Positions 38,533 through 47,826 of a DNA stretch of 64,000 bases are shown here, one piece after another. A program made the translations under genes and the position numbers. This stretch comes from JANSWY01 sp965243755 (GTDB lineage: Bacteria; Bacteroidota; Bacteroidia; Cytophagales; Cyclobacteriaceae). The DNA lies in the NCBI GenBank assembly GCA_965243755.1, contig CBDEVW010000006.1, positions 1 through 64,000 on the forward strand. Direction: 5' to 3'. Numbering within the stretch: position 1 is the stretch's first letter; every line of letters begins with the position of its first letter. The notes beneath the pieces are model-generated. The model saw only the letters and a list, made by a program, of their open reading frames with translations. It was not told the origin of the DNA and made no database searches.

Positions 38533-38688
38533 AATTTTCAAACTATTACGCAACATGATTGATCCCATACTTCTTAGTCAGGCATATTTCTAGCGTTTTT
38601 CGTTCTTGTGACCCGTACATCTGTTTTGTGTATCGTGGTATTTTGGTTGTAAGATTTACTTAAGCGTATTGATCATAATTTTCATTGA

Positions 38689-40962
38689 ATGAATACTGAC
38701 GGTCAGGTATTAGAAATAATTAAAAGTGAAATTTTGGATGCATTGATTCAAAATGACCCACTTGAAGATCAGATTGAGGGTGTATTAAAAGTACTTATAA
38801 AACATTTAAATGCCTCTATCGGTGAATGTTGGCTAAATAAACCGAATAGTGGTAAGGATTTGGTGTTTTTATCTTCTATAGGCAACAGGGGATTGAAAAA
38901 ATTTCAAAACATTAAGAGTGCTGCCATTTCCGGCTTTATTTCTAATATATATGAAAGAGGTAAACCTCTTATAATAAATAACCTCCGAACTGATGACCAA
39001 TTTTTAAGAAAGCAATTTGCTGAAGAAAATAATTTAAACTCTGCTTACGGGATACCCCTTGTCAAAGAGAAAGATGAAACTTTTGGTGTTTTTTGCTTCT
39101 TTTCTGAGAGTAACTGCTTTCAGAAGCCAGATTGGTTTTCTTTAAACCTGATCCAGCTTATTACCAAATTCCTTCATAGATCGACAGTAAATGATTACTA
39201 CAGGACTTTTTTCAACCTGTCTAAAAATATGTTTGCTATTGTTGATCTGGAAGGTAATTTTTTGGATATCAATGAAGGTTTTAAAAACACTTTGGGATAT
39301 TCCAGGGAGGAGGTCGTTGGTAAATCATATATAAGTTTTCTACACCCTGAAGATATTAAGCAAAGCAAGGAAGAGGCCCAAAAAGCCTACTCAGGGATAT
39401 CTGTGACCCATTTTCTGAACAGATACAGAAAGAAAAACGGGAACTATGTATGGATATCGTGGGCAAGTTACACAGATATGGCAAGAGGATTTATCTATGT
39501 TAATGGACAGGATGTTTCCACGCTGAAAAATCAACAAAACACGATAGCTAAGAAAAGTGAACAACTAAGCAGAAAAATTAAAGAACTTAATGGGTTGTAC
39601 TCTAATATAGAATTACTTAGTAATACGATACTACCATTGGATGAAAGATTGTCATTGGCCATCGAGGATATATCGTCCTCATTTGATAGTTCCGAATTGA
39701 GTGGGGTGGAGTTGGAAGTCGAAACCAAAATTTACAGAAGTTCGAAATTCCGGCAAACCAGCCACAAGGTTTTGGCAGATATTTATAAAATGGGGAACGT
39801 AGTAGGAAAACTGACAATATATGAGAAGGAGGCAATAACACCTAATGATCGATTACCAGAAGAACTTATAGAGGTAATAGCAACGAATATCTCAAGGGCT
39901 CTTGAATTGCAGGAAACTCATTCAATGTTGCACCGTTTATCGTTGATCGCTCAAAACACCATCAACCTCGTATTGATCTGCGACAGCAATGGAAGAATTG
40001 AATGGGTGAATCATGCTTTTGAGTCAGCAACGGGATGGAATCTTCACGAAATTATTGGAAAAAAGCCGGGTGAATTCCTTCATGGACCCGAAACGAATGT
40101 TGAAACAAAAAAGATGGTGGAGCAATCTATAGCAGAACACAAACTTTTTTCCTGTGAAATGTTGAAGTATAAGAAAGACGGAAGCAAATACTGGGTTGCA
40201 ATTGAGGGTAAACCAATAATTGAACAGGGTGGAGGCCTACATTATTTTCAAATCGAGACAGATATCACACAAAGTAAGGAGACCCAACTGAAATTACTTA
40301 AAGCAGAAAACAAGACTCGTAAGTTTGCTCAGGAATTAAATAGGGTCCTTGAGGAGGAGAGGGTGCATTGGGCTCGGGAGATTCATGATGAATTTGGTCA
40401 ACAATTATCAGGAATCAAATTGTCACTATCAACATTGGACCGAATAGATTTTGAGCCGGCCAATAGCCGATTAATTATTTCTGAAGTTGTGAAAAGTTTA
40501 GACAGTGCCACAAAATCACTCAAAGACTTTTCTAAAAATCTACGCCCTGTAATACTAGATACGCACGGACTGAAGGAGGGTGTTAAGTGGTTAATAGAGG
40601 AGTTTCAAAAGAAATCAAACATTAAGGTGAATCTAGATATTTCTACTGCTGATATAAGAGTGGATAGTAATGAATCAATTGCATTGTTCAGAATTTGTCA
40701 AGAAGCACTCAACAACATAGCCAAACATTCCCAGGCCTCATCTATTGAAGTACGCTTGAAATATGATGAACAGGAAATAAATCTTGAGATCTGGGATAAT
40801 GGAATTGGCTTTGATTCAAAGGTATTAGCTAACTCATTTTCCATGGGCATACTTGGAATGGAGGAAAGAGCCAAGTTGATAGGCGGAAAATTAACTATCG
40901 AAAGTATTGAAGGTGAATATACAAAAGTGAAATTTTTTAAGAGACTATGCGAAACCAGCTAA
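38689..40962 (+). CDS. GAF-PAS-PAS sensor histidine kinase (HisKA_3/NarX type)
   Basis: A 757-aa protein without transmembrane segments, so a cytoplasmic sensor. Residues ~18-165 form a GAF domain and ~175-290 a PAS domain (GYSREEVVGKSYISFLHPED). Then come a coiled linker and degenerate GAF-like region, a second PAS at ~415-535 (NHAFESATGWNLHEIIGKKPGEF), a HisKA_3 dimerisation helix with phospho-acceptor His566 in WAREIHDEFGQQLSG, and a HATPase_c domain (RICQEALNNIAKHS, WDNGIGFD, GILGMEERAKLIGG). The stop overlaps the following NarL-type regulator by 16 nt, so the two are translationally coupled and almost certainly a cognate pair. The signal is unknown; GAF/PAS sensors of this kind often bind small ligands, haem or flavin, but no specific cofactor residue could be assigned. 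Confidence 0.93.
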   Translation: MNTDGQVLEIIKSEILDALIQNDPLEDQIEGVLKVLIKHLNASIGECWLNKPNSGKDLVFLSSIGNRGLKKFQNIKSAAISGFISNIYERGKPLIINNLRTDDQFLRKQFAEENNLNSAYGIPLVKEKDETFGVFCFFSESNCFQKPDWFSLNLIQLITKFLHRSTVNDYYRTFFNLSKNMFAIVDLEGNFLDINEGFKNTLGYSREEVVGKSYISFLHPEDIKQSKEEAQKAYSGISVTHFLNRYRKKNGNYVWISWASYTDMARGFIYVNGQDVSTLKNQQNTIAKKSEQLSRKIKELNGLYSNIELLSNTILPLDERLSLAIEDISSSFDSSELSGVELEVETKIYRSSKFRQTSHKVLADIYKMGNVVGKLTIYEKEAITPNDRLPEELIEVIATNISRALELQETHSMLHRLSLIAQNTINLVLICDSNGRIEWVNHAFESATGWNLHEIIGKKPGEFLHGPETNVETKKMVEQSIAEHKLFSCEMLKYKKDGSKYWVAIEGKPIIEQGGGLHYFQIETDITQSKETQLKLLKAENKTRKFAQELNRVLEEERVHWAREIHDEFGQQLSGIKLSLSTLDRIDFEPANSRLIISEVVKSLDSATKSLKDFSKNLRPVILDTHGLKEGVKWLIEEFQKKSNIKVNLDISTADIRVDSNESIALFRICQEALNNIAKHSQASSIEVRLKYDEQEINLEIWDNGIGFDSKVLANSFSMGILGMEERAKLIGGKLTIESIEGEYTKVKFFKRLCETS

Positions 40963-41585
40963 AAATATTGATTGCAGATGATCACGCTACAATAAGAACA
41001 GGGTTAAAGCATATTTTAATGCACTCCTTTCCTGCTGTGAAGTTTGGGGAAGCTGCTACAGGATTTGAAACGATCAGGTTAATTAAGAATGAGTTATGGG
41101 ATCTGCTAATACTTGATATTAACCTTCCTGGAAAAGATGGTCTCGAAATACTTCATGATATTCAAAAAATCAACCCAAAGTTAAAAGCGCTTGTGTTTAG
41201 TATGTATTCGGAGGACCAGTATGCTGTCAGGTCAATCAAGGCTGGAGCATACGGTTATCTAGCAAAAACAGCCAATGATACACAGGTTTTAGAGGCAGTT
41301 GATACAATAACACATGGAAGAAAGTACATTAGCCCTGAAGTTGCTCAGTTATTGTCAAATGAATTGGTGCAGGGACACGAAGGTCCTCCTCATCAATCGT
41401 TATCAGATAGAGAGCTCCAGACATTTGTTCGAATAGCTTCCGGTAAAACAGTGACAAAAGTAGCCGAAGAACTTAATCTAAGTGTAAGTACAGTCAATAC
41501 GTACAGGAATAGGGTATTAAAGAAGTTGAACGCTACATCCAATGCAGATTTAATCCGATACGCCATTGATTACGAATTGATCTAA
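40947..41585 (+). CDS. NarL/FixJ-family response regulator
   Basis: A 212-aa protein. The N-terminal receiver has the acidic pair Asp11-Asp12, phospho-acceptor Asp57 in LILDINLPG, and the switch Ser and Lys regions (VFSMYSED, YLAKTAN). The C-terminal LuxR-type helix-turn-helix reads LSDRELQTFVRIASGKTVTKVA followed by LNLSVSTVNTYRNRVLKKL. Its start lies 16 nt inside the end of the upstream HisKA_3 kinase, the usual arrangement for cognate partners. Targets are unknown; the next gene downstream (the cheR operon, 144 bp away) is a possible one. Confidence 0.95.
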   Translation: MRNQLKILIADDHATIRTGLKHILMHSFPAVKFGEAATGFETIRLIKNELWDLLILDINLPGKDGLEILHDIQKINPKLKALVFSMYSEDQYAVRSIKAGAYGYLAKTANDTQVLEAVDTITHGRKYISPEVAQLLSNELVQGHEGPPHQSLSDRELQTFVRIASGKTVTKVAEELNLSVSTVNTYRNRVLKKLNATSNADLIRYAIDYELI

Positions 41586-41664
41586 CTGTCTGGTCAAAAA
41601 TCATGTCAATATTTTCGTGACAAGTAAATAGTGCATTTTGTGATCATTTAATCATCTTTTTGCT

Positions 41665-41676
41665 TACCGATCGGTA
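41665..41676. promoter_or_regulatory. Perfect 12-bp palindrome upstream of the cheR operon
   Basis: TACCGATCGGTA is a perfect inverted repeat 53 bp before the cheR start codon, in the only promoter-sized gap before a 12-kb operon. This makes it a candidate operator for a dimeric regulator. A chance palindrome cannot be excluded. Confidence 0.35.
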
Positions 41677-41729
41677 GGTCAATCCTATATAATTTCAATA
41701 GCACGTACCAAATCTTGCTGCTGATTGGA

Positions 41730-42578
41730 ATGATAAACTACAAGTTGCCGAACGGACTATTAGAAAATGAAGAGGTTGCCATAGAGCAGATTTTAAATAC
41801 GCTTTATGAACAATATGGCTATGATTTTCGCAACTATTCCAAGGCTCATGTGAAGCGCCGCATTTTAAACCGTATTGATAAGCTTGGCATACACTCCTTA
41901 AAAGAATTTCATGAATTAATAAGTACGGAAAAGGGAATAGCAAGTCAGATGATTATTGATTTGAGCATCACGGTAACAGAAATGTTTCGTGATGCTAACT
42001 TTTATCGTGCATTGAGAAGCGAGGTTATTCCTTTATTGCGAACCTGGTCCTACCTGAAGGTTTGGAATGCCGGCTGCAGCACTGGAGAGGAGGTTTATAG
42101 TTTAGCGATACTACTTAAGGAAGAGGGGTTGCTGCACCAAACCCAAATCTATGCAACAGATTTCAATCAGGAGGCACTAAAAAAAGCCAGGGACGGAATT
42201 TATTCATTAAAGTCTTTACAAAAATATGCCACTAATTATTTGAAAGCAGGCGGTACCGATGAATTTTCAAAGTACTACCGAACCGAATATGAGTGTGGAG
42301 TCATGGATAAGTCTTTGAAAGACCACATTGTGTGGGCTGATCATAACCTCGTAACTGATTCAGATTTTGCAGAAGTACACTTGCTATTCTGCAGAAATGT
42401 CATGATTTATTTCAACAGACACCTTCAGAATCATGTACATAGTCTGCTGTATGATAGTTTGATTCGTGGAGGTGTATTGTGTCTGGGCAACAAAGAGAGT
42501 ATTCGTTTCTCGAATTGTGAGAACTACTATGTTCCAATCAACAAACAACAAAGAATTTATAAAAAGAGATATGTGTAA
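41730..42578 (+). CDS. cheR: CheR-type protein-glutamate O-methyltransferase
   Basis: About 282 aa from the ATG at 41730; the TTG at 41715 would add only five residues. It transfers methyl from S-adenosylmethionine to glutamates of a receptor or sensor protein. The N-terminal helical domain carries SKAHVKRRILNRI, and the SAM-binding core is VWNAGCSTGEEVYSLA followed by IYATDFNQEALKKARDG. The family end motif LLFCRNVMIYF is present. It overlaps cheB by one base (TAATG at 42578) and heads an operon of histidine kinases. There are no cheA, cheW or flagellar genes in view, so it more probably tunes a signalling kinase than chemotaxis. Confidence 0.93.
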   Translation: MINYKLPNGLLENEEVAIEQILNTLYEQYGYDFRNYSKAHVKRRILNRIDKLGIHSLKEFHELISTEKGIASQMIIDLSITVTEMFRDANFYRALRSEVIPLLRTWSYLKVWNAGCSTGEEVYSLAILLKEEGLLHQTQIYATDFNQEALKKARDGIYSLKSLQKYATNYLKAGGTDEFSKYYRTEYECGVMDKSLKDHIVWADHNLVTDSDFAEVHLLFCRNVMIYFNRHLQNHVHSLLYDSLIRGGVLCLGNKESIRFSNCENYYVPINKQQRIYKKRYV

Positions 42579-43174
42579 TGGAGGTTAACAGATTAATAGT
42601 TTTTGGAGCCTCGGCGGGAGGAATGAGCCTAATCTTCAGATTAATTGAAAAACTACCTGCAAACTTTTCGATTCCTATGGTTTGTGCCTTACACGTTACT
42701 GAAGATTCCAATAATACTTATGTTCAACTGTTGAATAACAGAACCAGATTGACCGTAAAAGAAGCCGAAGAGAAAGAAGTAATCTGCGGTAAAACCATTT
42801 ATCTGGCTCCCGCAGGATATCATCTACTCATTGAACCAGACTGGACGTTCACGCTTACACATGACGAGTATGTGAAATACGCCAGACCTTCAATAGATGT
42901 GTTGTTTGAGAGTGCGGCTTATTCATTGGGGAAACATATAATTGGTTTCCTGGGTACTGGTGGGAATTCCGATGGTGCAATTGGCTTGATGAAAATTAAG
43001 GAAAGGGGTGGCTTTGTGATGGTACAAAAACCAGCATTCTCAGAATTTACAGCAATGCCTGAAGCTGCACTGGCTTTGTTCAGACCCCACAGGGTCGTTA
43101 GCCCGGATGGTTTGATTGAGCAGTTAATTGGTTTCAACGAAATCTACCTGAAAGCTTATGAACAAAATGTTTAG
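42578..43174 (+). CDS. cheB: CheB-type methylesterase, stand-alone catalytic domain
   Basis: A 198-aa protein. It is the catalytic domain of CheB without the receiver domain that normally controls it. The Ser-His-Asp triad is visible: Ser12 in GASAGG, His39 in ALHVTED and Asp132 in GGNSDGAIGL. It should remove methyl groups from, or deamidate, glutamate side chains of the protein methylated by the adjacent CheR. The start overlaps the cheR stop by 1 nt and the end overlaps the next kinase by 17 nt, so the three are translationally coupled. The membrane kinase that follows, with its HAMP and coiled coil, is a natural candidate for the methylated target. Confidence 0.92.
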   Translation: MEVNRLIVFGASAGGMSLIFRLIEKLPANFSIPMVCALHVTEDSNNTYVQLLNNRTRLTVKEAEEKEVICGKTIYLAPAGYHLLIEPDWTFTLTHDEYVKYARPSIDVLFESAAYSLGKHIIGFLGTGGNSDGAIGLMKIKERGGFVMVQKPAFSEFTAMPEAALALFRPHRVVSPDGLIEQLIGFNEIYLKAYEQNV

Positions 43175-44663
43175 ATCCATTGGTGGTAGAATAGGCCTGG
43201 GCTTTATTTTGATTACGGTTGTAATGGTAAGTGTACTGTTATTGACAATCCTCATTAGTGACAATAACAAAAATCTGTCCAATACACTATTTAATCTTAG
43301 AGTCCCTACTGCAAGGGCAAGCTTGAAGGCTGTAGCTGGAATTAACCAGGCAACATCAGCATTGAGGGGGTGGATGATTGAGCAGGATTCAATTTATTTG
43401 TTGGAAAGACAACAGGCTTGGGACAACGAGATTCTACCTGCATTTCACGAGATGGATTTGTTGTCGAAGAATTGGACCAACCCGGATAATATCAAGCGAT
43501 TATCACGGGCCAAACAATTGCTACTTTCCTTCGAACAAAACCAATTGCAAATAGAGAAGCTGCAATTGAAAGATCAGGATAAAGCGAAAGAATTACTGAC
43601 TGAGAATGTTAGAAATAATGCTTTTGCCTTAAAGGAAATCCTCACCCAAATGACCAACAATCAGCGTGAGTTAATGGAGGTTGATTTCATAGCACTCAAC
43701 GAGGAAATGAGTAAGCTTGTCCTCGCTGAATGGATGGCTTTATTGGTAGGAATAGTAATTTCTATGGTATTTGCCTACCTGATAACAAGGTCAATAGCCG
43801 GACCAATAAATGGCGCTGTTGAAATAGCCAGGGAGGTAAGCAAAGGTAACCTCGAGGTAAATGTAAATGTTGGAGGATTGCTTGAGCTGGATATCCTTGG
43901 TGAGTCTCTTGAAGAAATGAGAAGATCAATACTCACAGGCAAAATAGAGGCAGACCAGTATAATTGGCTAACCAAAGGACATAATGAGCTGTATGAGGTA
44001 ATGAGAAGTGAAAAAGACCTGAGTGCTCTTTCCAATGATATCATTGAATTTGTCACAAAATACTGTAAATCCGAGATTGGTGCCATTTACCTGGTAAAGG
44101 AGGATTCCAATAAACTGTATTTATCCGGCTCGTATGCGTTCCATGAATCAACCGTAAACCTTGAATATGAAATGGGCAAGGGGCTGATAGGGCAGGTCGC
44201 AGCTTCTAAAGAAATCTGTGAATTTAATAATGTTAAAAGTGAAGATATTAGAAAATCATCAACCATTATAGATGCTCCACCCAAACATGTGATTATTGCG
44301 CCAATTACCTATCAGGGAGGAACGATTGCCGTAATCGAATTAGGTAGAGAGGTGAACTTCACGGACGTTGAAAAGCAATTCCTGAAAGCAATTGCGGAAA
44401 GCATTGGCATCACCTTAAATACCACCATCGCGAGATTGAAAGTGCAGGAGTTGCTGGAAGAAACGCAAAGACAGAGTGAGGAACTGGAGCAACAACGAGA
44501 GGAACTACAGCAAACCAATCAGGAGTTGGAGGAACAAACTTTAAAACTAAAGGAACAGCAGGAAGAACTTCAAGCTTCCAATGAAGAACTGGAAGAGCAG
44601 ACTCAAATGGTGGAGCAAAAAAATCAGGACCTGGAGACAGCTCGAACGGAGATTGAGCTCTAA
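43158..44663 (+). CDS. Hybrid histidine kinase, N-terminal sensor half (cut by an in-frame TAA)
   Basis: 501 aa to the stop at 44661-44663. Transmembrane helices at ~12-33 and ~190-212 enclose a ~150-residue, probably all-helical extracytoplasmic sensor (CHASE3-like). A HAMP domain follows (~213-265), then a GAF domain (~275-425), then a Gln/Glu-rich coiled coil (LEEQTLKLKEQQEELQASNE). The stop is in the same frame as the kinase core that follows. Reading through would give ELxAKELEISSKYKSEFLANMSHELRTP, exactly the family-typical link between coiled coil and HisKA. A single AAA-to-TAA change would explain it. As written, the product is a membrane sensor without a kinase. The start at 43158 overlaps cheB; 43167 is an alternative. 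Confidence 0.85.
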   Translation: MNKMFRSIGGRIGLGFILITVVMVSVLLLTILISDNNKNLSNTLFNLRVPTARASLKAVAGINQATSALRGWMIEQDSIYLLERQQAWDNEILPAFHEMDLLSKNWTNPDNIKRLSRAKQLLLSFEQNQLQIEKLQLKDQDKAKELLTENVRNNAFALKEILTQMTNNQRELMEVDFIALNEEMSKLVLAEWMALLVGIVISMVFAYLITRSIAGPINGAVEIAREVSKGNLEVNVNVGGLLELDILGESLEEMRRSILTGKIEADQYNWLTKGHNELYEVMRSEKDLSALSNDIIEFVTKYCKSEIGAIYLVKEDSNKLYLSGSYAFHESTVNLEYEMGKGLIGQVAASKEICEFNNVKSEDIRKSSTIIDAPPKHVIIAPITYQGGTIAVIELGREVNFTDVEKQFLKAIAESIGITLNTTIARLKVQELLEETQRQSEELEQQREELQQTNQELEEQTLKLKEQQEELQASNEELEEQTQMVEQKNQDLETARTEIEL

Positions 44664-44714
44664 GCCAAGGAACTTGAAATTAGCAGTAAATATAAAAGTG
44701 AATTTCTGGCAAAT

Positions 44715-46667
44715 ATGAGCCACGAATTGCGAACACCCCTCAATAGCCTTTTGATATTGGCCAAAGACCTGAAAGACAACAAAAAGAATAACCTTGAAGA
44801 AGATCAGATCGAGAGTGCAGAAATTATCTTGAAAAGCGGACAGGACCTGTTAAACCTAATTAATGAAATTTTGGACCTTTCTAAAATTGAAGCCGGTAAA
44901 ATGGAACTTCAGACATCACCGGTGCGCATAGAAGATGTTGTAAATGAGATGAAAAGGAATTTCATTAAACAAGCAGGACTCAAGGGACTGGATTTTAAAA
45001 TAGAGGTAGATAATCAGCTCCCCAAGGTGGTCACTACCGATAAATTAAGGTTAGCGCAGGTTCTAAGAAATTTAATATCTAATGCTATAAAATTTACCAG
45101 CAAAGGGTATGTCAGGGTAATGTTTGAGAAATACGCTGATACCCATTTTTCCATTTCAGTAACCGATACTGGTATAGGGATACCTGAGGAAAAGCAGGCT
45201 GTTGTTTTTGAAGCTTTTCAGCAGGCTGACGGTGGAACAGCAAGAAAGTATGGAGGAACCGGATTAGGATTATCCATTAGTAGAGAACTTACAAAGTTGT
45301 TGAATGGCGAATTAGAATTAAGTAGTACACCAGGTCAGGGCTCCACGTTTACATTAATTCTTCCGCTGGAGGTTAACTCATCTGATGTTGGGAAGCACAC
45401 ACACATGACCGCCAAAAAGCAGGTATCAGTACAAAGTCATGAGACTTATGAGAAGCCCCACGCAAAAGATGACCGGCATGTGATCACTAGTGAAGACAAC
45501 ACGATTCTGATTATTGAAGATGATGAGCAATTTGCGGATGTTCTTGCAAAACAGGCAAAGGAAAAAGGATTTAAATACCTGATTGCTTACACAGGTGAAG
45601 CTGGGATTGAACTTGCTTCTGATTTTGTTCCTACTGCAATTATCCTTGATCTGAATCTCCCTGGCATGGATGGTAAAACTGTTTTAAGGGAGCTAAAAAT
45701 CAATCCATCACTAAGACACATACCCGTTCATATCATGTCGGCTGAAGAGAAGCATCTGGACCCATTCAAATTGGGAGCAGTGGAATACCTCACAAAGCCG
45801 GTGAAAAAGGATCAGCTCAATCATGCTTTTGAACGGATTGAGAATTTTGTCAATAAAAAAATGAAAAACCTTCTGGTGATTGAGGATGATGAGTCCATGC
45901 GCAAATCAATCATCAGGTTAATAGGAAATGGAGATGTCGTATGCATTGAAGCCGAAACAGCTATGCAATCCATCGATATCCTCAAATCAGAACCAATAGA
46001 CTGTATTGTAATGGACCTGGGATTACCTGATATGGGTGGGTTTGAACTAATAAAAAAAATAGAACAGGATTGCAATGGAAATACCCCGCCCATTATCATA
46101 TACACAGGTCGCGAACTAACCAAACAAGAAACAATAGAACTGGAAGAATATGCAGAAAGCATTATTGTAAAAGGAGTAAAAAGTGAAGAGAGACTGCTGG
46201 ATGAAACAGCCTTGTTTTTGCATCGGGCAGTACAAAACTTACCAGACTCAAAGAGAGCTATCATTACCAGCCTCTACGACAAGGATGTAATATTTCAAAA
46301 TAAAAAAGTATTGCTGGTAGACGATGACATGCGTAATGTTTTTGCATTATCAAAAGTGTTGAAAGAAAAGGGGCTGGAAATAATTAAAGCTGATGATGGG
46401 AAAGTGGCACTGCGTCAATTAGACCAGAACCCCGATGTGGATATTGTATTGATGGATATCATGATGCCTGAAATGGATGGTTATGAATGTATGAAAGAAA
46501 TCAGAAAAAATAAAGCTTTTAAAGAATTGCCAATTATTACCCTTACCGCTAAAGCTATGAAGGACGACCGGCAAAAGTGCATTGACGCTGGAGCAAATGA
46601 CTATATAAGTAAGCCAGTTGATGTAGATCGATTATTATCATTGATGAGGATCTGGTTAAACAAATGA
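44715..46667 (+). CDS. Hybrid histidine kinase, C-terminal half: HisKA-HATPase-REC-REC-REC
   Basis: 650 aa counted from the ATG at 44715, which lies within the HisKA motif itself (MSHELRTPLN, phospho-acceptor His3). That Met is therefore unlikely to be a natural start; the coding frame is continuous with 43158-44660 apart from one TAA. The HATPase domain has NLISNAIKF, DTGIGIPEE and GTGLGLSIS. Three receivers follow, with phospho-Asp in IILDLNLPGMDG, IVMDLGLPDMGG and VLMDIMMPEMDG. The middle receiver lacks a clear KP motif (VKGVKSEER) and may not switch normally. The gene ends 13 bp before the next REC-kinase. Without readthrough or reinitiation, this kinase core would be lost or cut off from its sensor. 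Confidence 0.85.
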   Translation: MSHELRTPLNSLLILAKDLKDNKKNNLEEDQIESAEIILKSGQDLLNLINEILDLSKIEAGKMELQTSPVRIEDVVNEMKRNFIKQAGLKGLDFKIEVDNQLPKVVTTDKLRLAQVLRNLISNAIKFTSKGYVRVMFEKYADTHFSISVTDTGIGIPEEKQAVVFEAFQQADGGTARKYGGTGLGLSISRELTKLLNGELELSSTPGQGSTFTLILPLEVNSSDVGKHTHMTAKKQVSVQSHETYEKPHAKDDRHVITSEDNTILIIEDDEQFADVLAKQAKEKGFKYLIAYTGEAGIELASDFVPTAIILDLNLPGMDGKTVLRELKINPSLRHIPVHIMSAEEKHLDPFKLGAVEYLTKPVKKDQLNHAFERIENFVNKKMKNLLVIEDDESMRKSIIRLIGNGDVVCIEAETAMQSIDILKSEPIDCIVMDLGLPDMGGFELIKKIEQDCNGNTPPIIIYTGRELTKQETIELEEYAESIIVKGVKSEERLLDETALFLHRAVQNLPDSKRAIITSLYDKDVIFQNKKVLLVDDDMRNVFALSKVLKEKGLEIIKADDGKVALRQLDQNPDVDIVLMDIMMPEMDGYECMKEIRKNKAFKELPIITLTAKAMKDDRQKCIDAGANDYISKPVDVDRLLSLMRIWLNK

Positions 46668-46680
46668 ACCCAAAAAACCT

Positions 46681-47826
46681 ATGGAAGAAACACTTAACAT
46701 CGCAGAACCAAATATTGAAAAAAGCCAAATTAAACCGAATATACTGCTAGTGGATGACCGCCCGGAGAACCTGGTGGCGCTGGAAAGGTTGTTGGAAAAC
46801 CTTCCCGTCAATCTTTTTAAAGCAAATAGTGGTAATGAAGCACTACGGTTGACGCTTCATCACGATTTTGCGCTCGCATTGTTGGATATTCAAATGCCTG
46901 AGATGGACGGATACGAGTTGGCGGGCTATCTCCGTGAGGAGGAAAAAACGCAGCATATGCCATTTATCTTTATTTCAGCGATCTATACTGATAGCATCAA
47001 TGTTTTTGAGGGTTACGAAAAAGGAGCGTTCAGTTATATCACCAAGCCATTCGAACCGGAAGTCCTGATCAATAAGGTTAAGTTTTTCATTGAAAAACAC
47101 CAGCAGGAAATTGCTCTAAAAGAAAATACAACTCAGCTTCAGGCGATCAATGAGGAACTGAAGTCTTTTACCTATTCCGTCTCACATGACCTCAGGGCTC
47201 CATTGAGGGCTATAGATGGGTTTTGCAAAGTGCTGGACAAGAAAGCTGCGAATCAACTTGAAGACAGTCAGCGGAGGTATCTCAACCTCATTATTCAGAA
47301 CGTGTCCAGAATGCAACAATTGATCGAGGATCTACTCTCATTCTCAAGGACGTCAAGACAGGAAAAAAACATTGTTGAAATTGATACCCGTCAATTAATC
47401 AATGAAGTATTGGAAGAAGAAAGCATGGCATGGCCAAATATTGATTTGGACTTCAGGTTAGGTGAAACTCCTGAAATAGTGGCAGATAGGGTTTTAATGA
47501 AGCAGGTTTTTAAGAATCTTGTTGGGAATGCCATAAAATATAGCTCCAAAGAGGATAAAGTGATTGTTGAGATTAAGGGGTATACGGATGGTGATCAGAT
47601 AACCTATTATGTTAAAGATAACGGGGTAGGATTTGATGAGGAGTATGCAAACAAACTATTTATGATTTTTCAAAGACTTCATAATGATGAGGATTTTGAG
47701 GGTACAGGACTTGGGTTGGCCATTGTCAAAAGGATTATTACAAAACATGATGGACGAGTATGGGCCGAATCCCAAGAAGGACAAGGCGCTACTTTTTATT
47801 TTTCATTACCACAAAGAAAAAGCTAA
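46681..47826 (+). CDS. REC-HisKA-HATPase histidine kinase
   Basis: A 381-aa cytoplasmic protein. The N-terminal receiver has Asp25-Asp26 and phospho-acceptor Asp69 in LLDIQMPEMDG, with the Lys in ITKPFEPE. A short coiled link leads to a phytochrome-type HisKA with His169 in YSVSHDLRAPLRAIDGF, and a HATPase_c domain (NLVGNAIKY, DNGVGFDEEY, GTGLGLAIVKR). A receiver placed in front of a kinase suggests that phosphate from the hybrid kinase upstream gates this one. Its stop overlaps the next start by 1 nt (TAATG), so it belongs to the same coupled operon. Confidence 0.93.
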   Translation: MEETLNIAEPNIEKSQIKPNILLVDDRPENLVALERLLENLPVNLFKANSGNEALRLTLHHDFALALLDIQMPEMDGYELAGYLREEEKTQHMPFIFISAIYTDSINVFEGYEKGAFSYITKPFEPEVLINKVKFFIEKHQQEIALKENTTQLQAINEELKSFTYSVSHDLRAPLRAIDGFCKVLDKKAANQLEDSQRRYLNLIIQNVSRMQQLIEDLLSFSRTSRQEKNIVEIDTRQLINEVLEEESMAWPNIDLDFRLGETPEIVADRVLMKQVFKNLVGNAIKYSSKEDKVIVEIKGYTDGDQITYYVKDNGVGFDEEYANKLFMIFQRLHNDEDFEGTGLGLAIVKRIITKHDGRVWAESQEGQGATFYFSLPQRKS

